A stretch of 64,000 bases of DNA from Aureococcus anophagefferens (GCF_000186865.1 NW_008705562.1:1157192-1221191); one strand, 5' to 3'. Counted from the first letter of the stretch, positions 30,901 to 41,457 are shown. Translations and numbers: made by a program. The notes: generated from the sequence alone by a model not told the origin.

Positions 30901-33900
30901 TCGCTGTCCAAGGGCGACATCGTCGAGATCAAGGCCATGAAGAAGCCGCCGGACGCCGTGAAGCTCGTCATGGAGGCCGTGTGCCTCATGATGGCCGTCA
31001 AGCCCGACAAGATCAAGGACCCCAACGGCGGCAACAAGAAGATCGACGACTACTGGGGCCCGGCCCAGAAGAACCTCCTCGGCGACCCGCGGTTCCTCCA
31101 GCACCTCATGGAGTACGACCGCGACAACATGGCGCCCGCGATGGTCGAGAAGGTCATCACCTACACGACCAAGGAGCAGTTCCAGGTCGACGTCGTCAAG
31201 AAGGCGTCCATCGCCGCCGCGGGCCTCTGCCGCTGGGTCAGCGCCATGATGATCTACGACAAGGTCGCCAAGGACGTCGGCCCGAAGAAGAAGGCGCTCA
31301 AGGAGGCCGAGCAGTCGCTGAAGTCGGCCAAGGAGGCGCTGGAGGAGAAGGAGGCGACGCTCGCCGAGGTCCAGAAGAAGCTCCAGACGCTCCAGGACCA
31401 GCTCGACGCCGCGAACAAGAAGAAGGGCGACCTGCAGACGCAGGTCACGGACGGGGCAGCACAAGAGAGCGACATTCCCAACTTCAAAGGCTCATATCTC
31501 GGCCGGTTTCCACTCGTTTCGGCTGATTTTTGGACGAGCGATCATCTCTCGGAACGGTCTCGAAGCGTGGATGTTTTCCTCGTGACGCGCGCGCGCGGCA
31601 CACTCACGTTGAAGCGACGTTGCATCACCCTTGTGCTGCCCAGGTCACGGACTGCGCGACGAAGCTCGAGCGCGCGGAGCAGCTCATCAAGGGCCTCGGC
31701 GGCGAGAAGGTGCGCTGGAACGAGCTGTCCGAGGAGCTCGCGGGCAAGTACGAGAACGTCACGGGCGACATCCTGCTGTCGAGCGGCGTCATCGCGTACC
31801 TCGGCGCGTTCGTCGTCCAGTACCGCGACGACGCGCTGAGCCAGTGGAAGCTCCTGCTCGACAAGTTCAAGATCCCCTTCACGGACGGCTTCACGCTGCG
31901 GTCGACGCTCGGCGACGAGGTCGCGATCCGGTCCTGGGTCATCAACAAGCTGCCGAACGACGAGTTCTCCATCGAGAACGCGATCATGCTCGAGCGGTCC
32001 AACCGGTGGCCCCTCATGATCGACCCCCAGGGCCAGGCGAACAAGTGGGTCAAGAAGACCTACGCGGAGAATTTGAAGGTCGTCAAGCTGAACCAGGCGA
32101 CCTTCGCGCGGACCATCGAGAACGCGATCCCGTTCGGGAACCCCGTGCTCGTCGAGAACGTCGGCGAGGTCCTGGACCCCGTGCTCGAGCCCGTGCTCCT
32201 CAAGCAGATCATCAAGCAGGGCGGCGTCAACTCGCTGCGCTTCGGCGACAGCACCATCGAGTACGACGAGCGCTTCCGCATGTTCATCACCACGAAGATG
32301 CGGAACCCGCACTACCCGCCCGAGCTCTGCGTCAAGGTGAACCTGCTCAACTTCATGGCGACGACGGAGGGCCTGGAGGACCAGATGCTCGGCCTCGCCG
32401 TCGCCTGCGAGGAGGCGGAGCTCGAGGCGCAGCGCGAGCAATTGGTCATGGAGGACGCGGAGAACAAGCGGCAGCTCAAGGAGATCGAGGACAAGATCCT
32501 CTATCTGCTCAAGACCGCCGAGGGCAACATCCTCGACGACGAGAACCTCATCGATACGCTCAAGGAGTCGAAGATCAAATCGAAGAAGATCGAGGAGAAG
32601 GTCCGCGACGCCGCGCGGACGTCGGAGATCATCGCGAAGACGCGCCGCGGCTACAAGCCGCTCGCGTTCCACGCGTCGCAGCTCTTCTTCTGCATCGCGG
32701 ACCTGTCGATCATCGACCCCATGTACCAGTACTCCATGGAGTGGTACCAGGCCCTGTTCCGCGACGCCATGGGCAAGGCCGCGTTCTCGACGGATCTCGA
32801 GGAGCGGCTCGCGTCGCTCAAGGACACGTTCACGTACATTCTGTACCAGAACGTGTGCCGGTCCCTCTTCGAGAAGGACAAGCTCCTCTTCTCCTTTTTG
32901 CTGACGGTGAAGATCATGTCGGGCCAGAGCAAGCTCGACCCGACGCACCTGCGCTTCTTCCTCGCGGGGAACACGTCCATGGAGCGCGAGCGGTCCATCC
33001 CGGAGACGGACTGGCTCGCGGACAAGTCCTGGGGCGACGTGCTCGCCATCGGCAAGCTCGAGGGCTTCGAGGGCTTCGTGGACAAGTTCGTCGACAATTT
33101 GGACATGTGGAAGACGGTCTACGAGTCGAAGCAGCCCATGGAGGACCTCGTGCTCCTCGTCGGCGACTCGCGGCACCTCGTCGACGAGGACGGCGGCGAG
33201 AAGCCCGCGGAGGAGGGCGAGGAGGCCCGCGAGGCCGACGGCCTGTCGGCCTTCCAGCAGCTCTGCGCTTTGCGCGCCATCCGGCCCGACGCCGTCGTGC
33301 CCCAGGTCCAGTCCTTCGTGCGCGAGGAGATGGGCGCGCGGTTCATCGAGGTGCCGCAGTTCGATCTGAACGGCTGCTTCGCGGACTCGCGGTGCAACAC
33401 GCCCCTGCTCTTCGTGTTGACGCCCGGCGCGGACCCCATGAGCGCGTTGTACAAGCTCGCGGAGGAGAAGGGCTTCATGGGCAAGCGGCTCCACGCGATC
33501 TCGCTCGGCCAGGGCCAGGGCGACATCGCGTACGCGGCCATCTCGGAAGCGCAGGACAAGGGCACCTGGGTCTGCCTCCAGAACTGCCACCTCTGCATCT
33601 CCTGGATGCCCACGCTCGAGCGGCTCTGCGAGGAGCTGAGCCCGGACCGCATCAACGACCAGTTCCGGCTCTGGCTCACGTCCGAGCCGTCGACGGCGTT
33701 CCCCGCGTACATTCTGCAGAACGGCATCAAGATGACCATCGAGCCGCCCAAGGGCATGCGCGCGAACCTGATCGGCTCCTACACGACGCTCATCACGACG
33801 GACTTCGTCGAGGGCGTCAAGCGGAGCGCGGAGTTCAAGAAGCTGCTCTTCGGCCTGTGCTTCTTCCACGCGGTCGTCCGCGAGCGCCGCAAGTTCGGGC

Positions 33901-35320
33901 CGTTGGGCTGGAACATCCAGTACGTCTTCAGCGGCTCGGACCTCAAGATCTCCATGGACCAGCTGCGCATCTTCCTGGACAACGTCGAGAGCGACGAGGA
34001 GGTGCCCTACGCGGCGCTCCGGTACCTCACGGGCGAGTGCAACTACGGCGGCCGCGTCACGGACGACAAGGACCGGCGCTGCCTCGCGAACATGCTCACG
34101 GACTTTTATTCGGAGGACATCCAGAACCCGAGCTACACCTTCTCGCCCAGCGGCCGCTACTACGCGCCGCCCGACGGCGACCTGGCGTCGTACACGGAGT
34201 ACATCAAGGGCCTGCCCTACACGGAGGGGCCCGAGCTCTTCGGGCTCCACGACAACGCGAACATCACCTGCGCCCTCGGCGAGACGAACCTGTTGCTGTC
34301 GACGGTGCTCTCGTTGCAGCCGCGGAGCTCGGGCGGCGCGGGCAAGTCGTGGGACGACGAGCTCGCGGAGGTGTCGAGCGACATCGAGGCGCGCCTGCCC
34401 AAGCTCTACGACATCGAGCGCGCGCTGATCGACTTCCCCGTGCTCTACGAGGAGTCGATGAACACGGTGCTCACGCAGGAGCTGCTCCGCTTCAACAAGC
34501 TGAGCGACCTCATCAAGCGGCTCCTCAAGGAGGTGCAGCGCGCGATCAAGGGCCTCGTCGTCATGAGCGGCGAGCTCGAGTCCATGGGCAACGCCATGGT
34601 CAACGGCAAGGTGCCGGGCATCTGGGCCGCGGCCGCGTACCCGTCGCGGAAGCCCCTCGGCTCCTGGGTCGCGGACCTGCTCCTGCGCCTCCAGTTCCTC
34701 CAGGACTGGGTCGACGCGCGCGCCGCGCCGAACACGTTCTGGATCTCCGGCTTCTTCTTCACGCAGGCCTTCATCACGGGCACGCTCCAGAACTACGCGC
34801 GCAAGTACCAGCTGCCCATCGACACCGTCGCCTTCGACTTTGCCATCCTCACGCCGGAGAAGGAGGTCGAGGCCAAGGCGACGAAGGCGCCCGACGGCTC
34901 CATCTGCCACGGCCTCTTCCTCGAGGGCGCGCGCTGGGACGTCAACGGCCACGTCATCGCCGAGAGCCGGCCGCGCGAGCTCTACACCGTCGTGCCCATG
35001 TTCCACATGATGCCGCGCGTCAAGGGCGACATCCCGCCCATCAAGGGCCGGCCCGAGCTCTACACGGGCTCCATCGGCGGCGAGGCCCACATGTACCAGT
35101 GCCCGATCTACAAGCGCGTGCCCAGCGTCCGAGCGTTTCGCGCCCCCGAGAAACCGTCACCGAGTTGCATCGTAGGGAATCGACGCGCAACGGCACGCTG
35201 TCAACGACGGGCCACTCGACGAACTTCGTCATGTTCATCAGGGTGCCCATGGCGAGCCATCACACGCAGCAGCACTGGATCAAGCGCGGCGTCGCGATGC
35301 TCACGGGCCTCGACGACTAG
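21935..35320 (+). CDS. Axonemal inner-arm dynein heavy chain (DNAH1-like)
   Basis: Four exons: 21935-26005, 26206-31443, 31644-35113 and 35176-35320, about 4307 residues, near the length of DNAH1. The N-terminal tail is long. The motor has AAA1 with P-loop GPAGTGKTET near residue 1569 and Walker B CCFDEFNRI, AAA2 GQTLSGKTS near 1862, AAA3 GDTGTGKS near 2226 and AAA4 GVGGSGRKS near 2578. The stalk, with the microtubule-binding tip, begins near residue 2820 (about 30,600), and the C-terminal domain ends TLSTTGHSTNFV, WIKRGVAML. The two middle introns are family-B introners. The last is a 62-nt GC-AG intron; using GC rather than a nearby GT restores the family motif YK-S-R-GTLSTTGH. Start: the Met of MPMPKASLKER, after an open upstream stretch. 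It drives flagellar beating. Confidence 0.93.
26014..26205 (+). mobile_element. Introner element, family B (dynein intron 1)
   Basis: The 192-bp element sits between perfect 8-bp duplicates GTGGATCC (26006-26013 and 26206-26213). Its ends CAGGGCAGGACAAG and CTTGTGCTGCCCAG are imperfect inverted repeats. The intron is 26006-26205: GT from the duplicate, AG from the element. Both flanks are in phase 0, so splicing restores the exact pre-insertion dynein sequence. The shared core appears antisense here (GGCTGATTTTTGGACGAGCG). Confidence 0.95.
31452..31643 (+). mobile_element. Introner element, family B (dynein intron 2)
   Basis: The 192-bp element lies between perfect duplicates GTCACGGA (31444-31451 and 31644-31651), with ends CGGGGCAGCACAAG and CTTGTGCTGCCCAG. 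It is nearly identical to the element at 26014 along its length. The intron is 31444-31643 in phase 0, in the second coiled coil of the dynein stalk. High similarity between the two copies implies recent activity. Confidence 0.95.
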
Positions 35321-35530
35321 GACCTGCGCCGCTTCGCATAGTGGCGCGCTGAGTAAAGCGCAGTGTGCGTGGGATAAGTAGGCTTGCGGGGTTTCTCTCG
35401 CCCTACCGAAGTATTGGGCACAGCGTTCCTTGGCGAACGCCGTGCTCGCGCGCAGTGACGGAACTCAGGCCTTCGTTGATTTCGGCAACTCGGCCGAGCT
35501 ATCGCGTGCTGCCGCGCCTGGCCAGCTGGC

Positions 35531-37454
35531 ATGGACCTAGGCGGCCGTCTTACGCCGCGCCAGGCGCGCCAGCGCCATGACGACTGGGCCGACGGCTTCC
35601 CGGCCGAGGTTCTGGCATGGCAAGCGGCCGGTTACCCGGGTACGATGCAAAACAAGAAGATGTGCCACATCTTGTACGACCTCGTCGAGGCAGCAAGAAA
35701 CCACGTCAATCGTTTCGCGAACCGCCGCGCCGACGGCACGTCCGCGCCGCTGGCGTGGACGTCGACGACGCTGGCCGGGCACAAGCAGCCCGGCCAGGCG
35801 TTTGACGTGGTCATCGGATGGCTCGTCGCGCAGGACTGGAAATGCGCGTATTCCCAAATGCGCATCGCGCACCTCGGAGAAATCACCCTCGACCGCGGCG
35901 ACCAGCTTGCTGGTCCTCAAAGCCTGGGCTACGTCGACGGCAACGTCCACGTCGTGAGCTTCAGCGTCGTTTCAAGGGGCCCGCGCGTTTTGTGACATGT
36001 CCGGTTCGTAGGTCTTCGGCTGCTTCCAGCACTGGCAAGTGCAATGGAGCCGCGAGCTCTTCGTGATGATTGGGGAAGCGCGCGGAGCAGTTGACCTCGA
36101 CGCGCAGCGGCGGCTCGTACGGGCGATGCAGCGGGCAAAGGATGTTCGGTTGTCGCCTCGGACAACCGAGCCGCAGAAGAAGGAAGTGAAATTCGACGGC
36201 GAGGCAGAGTTCACGTTCTACGATTCTTCAAAGAAGGCGAATACGGAGATAAAGTCCCGCTGCGGTCGTATTGGTGGTGGTGACTTTTCAGCGTACGCGG
36301 TCGGCTCCGAGTTCCGCGTTACGGCGAAGACCGAAAGTGATGAAAGCTGCACGTGGAAGATCACGGAGCGCTCAAATCTGCGACGCTTCCACCCTCTATT
36401 AGTCGACCTCTGGGGGATCCACAAGAACATGCAGGGCAACACCACTTATGCGAACAGCGATTCATGCACCGTCAACTTCGACTTCGTCTTCGACGTGGCC
36501 AAGACGCAGCAGGCGCGCTGCGCGCTCAGCGGCATTCCCCTCAAGGCCGAATCCCTGCCGCCCTTGGACTCGTCGACGCAGACCTACCCGCGGAAGGTCT
36601 CCCCTGAACGCCCCGACGACAACGACCGGGGCTACCACGAGCACAACTTTTACCTCGTCCTCGCGTGTTTCAACGCCCACCTCGTCTTCGGCTGGGGCAA
36701 GTGGACGAAGTTTATGATCGATGTGCTGTGGTTCGAATACGGCGTGCCGCCGCCCGTGGAGCTCCACTCGAATTCCATCCCGTTCGCGGCGACGAAGGCG
36801 GACATCGTCGCCCCCCACAAGAACTTCGTCGAGATGCACGCCAAGGGGACGGGCGTCTTCGGGCCCAAGGGGGTCTTCACGCTGCGGGCGGCCGCCGCCG
36901 ACGCGGCCCGCGCCGCCGACGCGGCCCACGCCGCCGCCGCGGCCCGCGCCGCCGCCGCGAGCGGCGCCGACGCGGCCTACGCGGCCACCGACACCGACAT
37001 GCCCGACGCGCCGGCGGGCCTCGCGAACATCGTCGACGTGTCGGCCCCCGCGCCCGCGGCGGCGTCGGCGGCGACGATGCCGGCCCCCGCGCCCGCGGCG
37101 GCGTCGGCGGCGGCGACGACGACGGCGGCCTCCCAGCGCGACGGCGACATCCGCGACTTCTTCTTCAAGTCCAAACCCAAGAAGTCGAGCCGGCGCGAGC
37201 CGTCGTCGCCGTCCAAGCGCCCGGCGCAGCGCCCGCGCAGCGAGTCGACGGAGACCGCCGGCGAGTCGCCGTCGCCGCCCGCCGAGTCGGCGGAGCAGCT
37301 CGCGGAACGCCGCGCGGCGGCCGCGGGCGCTACGGCCGCGGCCGAGGGCGCCGTCGACGACCTCCAGCAGCGCATCGATCGTCTCCGCCTGGAACTCGTC
37401 GAGGCGCAGAAGACGCTCAAATCCAAGCGAGAATACGAGGCGAGCCTCGGCTGA
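35531..37454 (+). CDS. Two-module HNH-like protein, function unknown
   Basis: Two open stretches join across a proposed intron, 35966-36011 (GTCGTTTC... ending TTCGTAG), in phase 0; exons are 35531-35965 and 36012-37454, about 625 residues. Each half has an HNH-like (treble-clef nuclease) signature. The first reads CAYSQMRIA, then EITLDRGDQ, then LGYVDGNVHVV. The second reads CALSGIPL, then KVSPERPD, then RGYHEHNFYLVLACFN. The C-terminal part is low-complexity Ala/Pro with a tandem 36-bp DNA duplication near 37045-37120, then a basic KSKPKKSSRREPSSPSKRP region and a final coiled coil. A nuclease or DNA-binding role is possible. It could equally be a domesticated mobile-element protein. Confidence 0.55.
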
Positions 37455-38000
37455 AGCCGCCCATGCAAGCATAGCCGCTGTGATCGGGGAAATTCCACAG
37501 CAGCTTTGTCAATGAACTCGTCTTCTTCCCAGCAGAACTGTGAAATGTTTACTCCGGGAGGCTATCCGAGAGGATTCCCCAGAGGATTTCCAACCCTGCG
37601 AAATGCCCGCAGACGTCCCTCAGACGACTGTGATGAGATTGCATCCCCTCCCCCATGACATGTGATCGCCAATTTTAATGACTTTCTTCGGTAATAGCCC
37701 CTCGCCTAGTTCTAATCTCTCATACGTGCAGCGCATCTGCTTGTTGAAAAGCTTACGACGCACCCGCGCCCTCCGCCTCGCGCGCGCGCTTCCTCGAGGC
37801 CTTGCCGAGCCAGGCGAAGCCGAGGGCGTCGAGGCGCGCGACGCGGTCCGCGCTGAGCGCGCCCGTGCGCCTCGCGCCCGCGTAAGATTGTACCCAGAGG
37901 CGTACGCTGGACGGCATGGTGTCGGAAAAGTTGAAGTCGCCCACCGAGCTGCTCCGCGATAGCGGCGGGTCCTCTCTCTGTCACGTCGCCGCGCTGCGCC
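37455..38000. other. Intergenic region with a helicase-associated-domain fragment
   Basis: This 546-bp stretch follows the HNH-like gene. Its first 300 bp are relatively AT-rich and hold nothing I recognise. The rest carries the minus-strand gene fragment at 37753-37944, listed separately, and the promoter of the gene at 38001. Confidence 0.4.
37753..37944 (-). pseudogene. Fragment of a helicase-associated-domain gene
   Basis: A 63-codon frame contains the end of a helicase-associated (HA) repeat: LWVQSYAGARRTGALSADR, then LDALGFAWLGKASRKRAREA. Bases 37766-37871 are identical to 38848-38953, the 3' end of the intact HA gene, in the same orientation. The upstream part differs from the intact gene but still looks HA-like, so this may be the remnant of a paralogue with its tail homogenised by conversion, or a partial duplication. 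Confidence 0.75.
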
Positions 38001-38822
38001 ATGGGCAAGAAGAAGAGCTCGAGCGGTGGCAAAGGCGGCGGGAAGAGCTTCGCGTGCGCGGCGTGTGCGGCGCCGTTGGTGCCGTGGGAGGGAGGCAACG
38101 CGACGGTGTGCTGCCAGAAGAGCTACTGCGAGGCGTGCACGTCGTCGCAGCGGGCGCAGGACAAGTGTTCGAACTGCGGGACGGCGCTCCCGCGGTGCGA
38201 CGCCGACAGCAGGGCGTTGCTGGAGAAGAGCGCGAACCGCGGCAACTCGGAGGCCCAGGCGATGCTCGCCGACCGGCTCATGGCGTCGGGCGCCACGCGC
38301 GCGGCGGTCCTGCTCTATCGCGCCTCGGCCGCGCAGGGCCACGCGCGCGCGATCTACAACCTCGGGGCGTGCTACGAGCAGGGCAAGGGCGTGGGCGGCG
38401 TGGACGAGTGCAACGCCTTCATATACTACCAGAAGGCCGCGGCGATGGGCTACCGCAAGGCCCAGTTCAACCTGGGGAACGCGTACCGGACCGGCAAAGG
38501 CCTCGAGGATCGGGACCTGGGCAAGGCCATCGACCAGTACCTGTTGGCGGCGAAGCAGGGCAGCGCGGAGGCGCAGTACAACTACGCCCTGATGTATTTC
38601 AACGGCATGGGCTGCGCCGTCGACAAGCGCCGGGCCATCGACTATTGCAAGCTCGCCGCGGACCAGGGGTACGCCCCCGCGGTCAGGAAGCTGCCGATCT
38701 GGCAGATGAGCCCCGACCGCCAGCGCGCGGCGCGCGAGGCGCCGCCCTCGTCCGGCGGTCTCCGGGTCGCGGCCGCCGGCGCCGCGGTCGCCGCCGCCCT
38801 CCTGTGGTTCTGGTTCGCGTGA
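38001..38822 (+). CDS. RING/MYND-like, Sel1-repeat, tail-anchored protein
   Basis: 273 residues, single exon. The N-terminus is basic (MGKKKSSSGGKGGGK), then a zinc-finger block CAACAAPLVPWEGGN, CCQKSYCEACTSSQRAQDK, CSNCG with RING/MYND-type spacing. Three Sel1-like TPR repeats follow (NLGACYEQGKGV, NLGNAYRTGKGL, NYALMYFNGMGC). A hydrophobic C-terminus (AAAGAAVAAALLWFWFA) is a tail anchor. RING plus Sel1 repeats with a tail anchor recalls ER-associated degradation factors, but small zinc-finger/Sel1 proteins are abundant in algae and diatoms, so the role is only inferred. The gene lies between two identical direct repeats of the HA-gene tail. Confidence 0.8.
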   Translation: MGKKKSSSGGKGGGKSFACAACAAPLVPWEGGNATVCCQKSYCEACTSSQRAQDKCSNCGTALPRCDADSRALLEKSANRGNSEAQAMLADRLMASGATRAAVLLYRASAAQGHARAIYNLGACYEQGKGVGGVDECNAFIYYQKAAAMGYRKAQFNLGNAYRTGKGLEDRDLGKAIDQYLLAAKQGSAEAQYNYALMYFNGMGCAVDKRRAIDYCKLAADQGYAPAVRKLPIWQMSPDRQRAAREAPPSSGGLRVAAAGAAVAAALLWFWFA

Positions 38823-38843
38823 GGACGGTTACTCGGGCAGGAC

Positions 38844-39701
38844 TTAAGCGCCCTCCGCCTCGCGCGCGCGCTTCCTCGAGGCCTTGCCGAGCCAGGCGAA
38901 GCCGAGGGCGTCGAGGCGCGCGACGCGGTCCGCGCTGAGCGCGCCCGTGCGCCGCGACTCGCGCTGGCGCGCGACCCACTTGCCGAGCTTGGCGCCGTCG
39001 GGCGACTCGTGGTTCCGCGGCGCGTCGCAGGTCCCGCGCGCCGCCTTGTACGCGGCGAGGCGGCCGAGGTTCAGGGCCCACTCGGCCTCGTGGGCGTCCC
39101 AGGGGAACTTGGCCGCGTCGAGGGCCGCGACGCGGTCGTCGCTCAGCGAGCCGCGCGCGCGGAGGTCGCGCTGGTTCTTCGCCCAGGACCCGAGGGCGAA
39201 GCCGCCCGGCGCGACGTGGGCCCGCGGCACGATGCCGTGGCCCTTGTCCGCGACGAAGGCCTCGAGGGCCGCGAGGCCCGCAGCCCAGCGGTCCTCGACG
39301 TCCCGCGCCGCGTCCCAGACGAAGCCCGCGGCGTCGAGCGCGCGGACGCGCGCAGCGGGCATGCGGCCGGCGGCGCGCGCGGACCGCTGCGTCGCGACCC
39401 AGGCGCCCAGGTTCGCGCCGGGGCCGCCGGCGTGGATGCGCGGCACGCGGCAGTGGCCGCGCTCGCGCCGGAAGTCGACGAGCCGCGCGAACATGGCCCG
39501 CCACTGGTCCTCGAGGTCGTCGCGCTCCGCCGGCGCGGCCGCGGCCGGCGCGTCCGCGTCCTCGGCCGGCGCGTCCTCGGCGGCGGGCGCGGGCGCGCCC
39601 GTCTCCTTGAGGTAGGAACAGAGCTCGGCCAGCGACACGTGGCGGTCGGAGCCGAGGTCGAAGTCGCTGTCGCTGTGCTGGCGCGTCGCCGCGCAGGCCA
39701 T
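38844..39701 (-). CDS. Helicase-associated (HA) repeat protein
   Basis: 285 residues from the Met of MACAATRQHSDSDFDLG; a longer frame begins 17 codons upstream. After an acidic, Ala-rich leader there are three HA domains of about 65 residues each. Each ends with LG-WV-QR, Arg/Gly spacing and LD-GF-W: ANLGAWVATQRSARAAGRMP, FALGSWAKNQRDLRARGSLS, KLGKWVARQRESRRTGALS. No helicase core is present. HA repeats occur as stand-alone arrays in diatoms and other stramenopiles and are thought to bind nucleic acid. The start lies 190 bp from the divergent start at 39891. Confidence 0.83.
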   Translation of the reverse strand: MACAATRQHSDSDFDLGSDRHVSLAELCSYLKETGAPAPAAEDAPAEDADAPAAAAPAERDDLEDQWRAMFARLVDFRRERGHCRVPRIHAGGPGANLGAWVATQRSARAAGRMPAARVRALDAAGFVWDAARDVEDRWAAGLAALEAFVADKGHGIVPRAHVAPGGFALGSWAKNQRDLRARGSLSDDRVAALDAAKFPWDAHEAEWALNLGRLAAYKAARGTCDAPRNHESPDGAKLGKWVARQRESRRTGALSADRVARLDALGFAWLGKASRKRAREAEGA

Positions 39702-39890
39702 CGTCGCGCGGCGAAGCGCTGCGGGTGCGTCGCGCGGTGCGTCCAACCTCACCGCGACGACGACGAGCAGTGCTTCGCGCGGAGGTGCAACGTCACGACG
39801 CGGTGCACGACGAACCCCGCACCGCAGCGCCGTGTGCCCAGGCAGCCCCCACCGACGCGGACCCAGCTGAGCAACGGCGGCCTGCGGACG

Positions 39891-40421
39891 ATGATGCGCG
39901 TGGCGCTGCCCGCCGTCGACGACGAGAGCAGCGACGACGACGAGTTCGTGCTACGGCGCCACGAGCTCCACGCCAAAGCGGCGGCGTCGAAGAAGGGCCG
40001 GCGCGCGTCGGCGCCGACCCGCGCGCCGTCGCCCGGCGACGACGACGAGGACATCGACACGCGCGAGGACGAGCTGCGCTTCAACGCGCGGCGGCGGCAC
40101 AAGCAGCGCCAGCGGGCCTGCCGGCTCCAACGCGACGAGGCGAACGAGGCCGCGGCCGCGGCCGGCGGCGGCGGCGGCGGCGGCGGCGAGGAGCCGGCGA
40201 AACAGAAGCGGCGAAAGCAGCTCGAGCACGCCGCGCGCCTATCCCGGGGCCGCAACTCGGGTCAGGTCTCGACGCAGCGGTCCCTCGAGGACCTCTTCGG
40301 CCTCGGCGCGGCGCTCGACGAGCTCGACGTCCTCGAGCAGCAGTCCTACGACCGCACGCACCGCATGCGACGGCGCGCGTCGGGGCCCGCCGCCGTCACG
40401 ACGACGAGGCGGCGCAGATAA
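39891..40421 (+). CDS. Basic coiled-coil protein, function unknown
   Basis: 176 residues from the Met of MMRVALPAVDDESSDDDEF; the frame is open upstream but overlaps the neighbour's promoter and is low-complexity. An acidic patch is followed by a basic, possibly helical segment (RFNARRRHKQRQRACRLQRD), a Gly run from a GGC repeat, and another basic block (AKQKRRKQLEHAARLSRGRN). The end is STQRSLEDLFGLGAALDELD and an Arg-rich tail. It may be nuclear or nucleolar. I do not recognise the family. Confidence 0.58.
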   Translation: MMRVALPAVDDESSDDDEFVLRRHELHAKAAASKKGRRASAPTRAPSPGDDDEDIDTREDELRFNARRRHKQRQRACRLQRDEANEAAAAAGGGGGGGGEEPAKQKRRKQLEHAARLSRGRNSGQVSTQRSLEDLFGLGAALDELDVLEQQSYDRTHRMRRRASGPAAVTTTRRRR

Positions 40422-40557
40422 GAAGTCGGTTTTCGTGACGTTGGACTAGTTATTGAAGGGGACGCGCGCTCTCTCTGGACGCGTCCGATGTTGAATGGTG
40501 CTTGCAGGCGTGTTGCTGAGATTCTCGATGGCTGCTCTGCGACTGCGCTGCGAGACG

Positions 40558-41457
40558 ATGCGTGCGCGCACTGTTTCAGCTCTTTTGCTGCTGTGCACAG
40601 CCCAATGCTGGCAACCAGCGCCGCGACGCCGCAAGTGCTGGCAACCAGCGCCGCGATGCAGTAGCAGCGTCGCGACCGCTTGCGGCGCGACGCGGCGCGA
40701 CGTCGGCGCCGCGGCGGTCGGCGCCGCGGCGGTCGGCGCCGCGCTGGCGCCGGCGGTTGCGCGCGCCGCGCCGGCGACGACGAAGGTGCTTCTCGCCGGC
40801 GAGCGGCTCGGCCTCGAGCTCGAGGACGCCGGCGGCCGCGTGCGCGTGCGGCGCGTGCGGGAGGGCACCGAGGCCTACGACAAGGGCGTGACGCCCCTCG
40901 CGTACGTCGTCGCCATCGACGGCCGACCGGTTCCCGCCGGAGCGACGGCCGCCGACGTCGGCGAAGCTCTGCGGTCCGCGCCGCGGCCCGTCGAGCTCGC
41001 GCTCGACATCGACTCCGCGTACGCGGGCCTGGATCGCGCGTCCGCGCTCGAGCGCATGGCGCAGGCGCAGGGCAACCCGACCGCGCGGCTGCAGATCGTC
41101 GGCGTGTTTCCCAGCGACGTGTCTCCCTGCATGCGGTCGCGATCCTCCGACGTGGTCGAGGTCGACTACGTCGGCAGCGTCGCCGGCGTCGTCTTCGACT
41201 CGCGGCGCCGGTTCGCCGCGATGCTCGGGAGCAAGGAGCTTCCCGCGGGCCTGGAGCTCGGCCTCTTCGAGATGTGCATCGGCGAGCGGCGGCTCCTCCG
41301 CGTGCCGCCGGCGCTGGGCTTTGGCACTCGCGGCTCCAAGCTCTACGGCGTCCCGCCCGACGCGACGCTCGACTACGACGTCACGCTGCGCGGCATCAAC
41401 CTCCAGTACGACCCCAGGGTGCGGCGCGAGGACCTCGACTTCGAGCAGCGGTACTAA
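40558..41457 (+). CDS. FKBP-type peptidyl-prolyl isomerase with PDZ-like domain, thylakoid lumen
   Basis: 299 residues from the Met of MRARTVSALLLLCTAQC, a signal peptide; an in-frame Met lies 21 codons upstream. A basic transit region follows, then a twin-Arg leader (ATRRDVGAAAVGAAAVGAA, ending ARA), which points to Tat import into the thylakoid lumen. A PDZ-like segment (LAGERLGLELEDAGGRV, YVVAIDGRPV) precedes the FKBP domain: VVEVDYVGSVAGVVFDS, LPAGLELGLFEMCIGERRLL, VPPALGFGTRGSKLYGVPPD, LDYDVTLRGI. FKBP catalytic residues are partly divergent, so activity is uncertain. In the leader the phrase CWQPAPRR-K-CWQPAPRC comes from a DNA tandem duplication. Confidence 0.85.
   Translation: MRARTVSALLLLCTAQCWQPAPRRRKCWQPAPRCSSSVATACGATRRDVGAAAVGAAAVGAALAPAVARAAPATTKVLLAGERLGLELEDAGGRVRVRRVREGTEAYDKGVTPLAYVVAIDGRPVPAGATAADVGEALRSAPRPVELALDIDSAYAGLDRASALERMAQAQGNPTARLQIVGVFPSDVSPCMRSRSSDVVEVDYVGSVAGVVFDSRRRFAAMLGSKELPAGLELGLFEMCIGERRLLRVPPALGFGTRGSKLYGVPPDATLDYDVTLRGINLQYDPRVRREDLDFEQRY

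Noticed and set aside
27409..31464. Very long open frame antisense to the dynein gene
   Set aside because: High GC3 keeps antisense frames open. The sequence is Leu/Arg/Val-rich with no domain, while the sense strand codes a full dynein.
31542..35090. 1182-codon antisense frame in the dynein 3' part
   Set aside because: Same shadow effect; no motifs.
35321..35530. Small frames after the dynein stop as an extra gene
   Set aside because: No start context, motif or continuity. Treated as dynein 3'-UTR and intergenic sequence.
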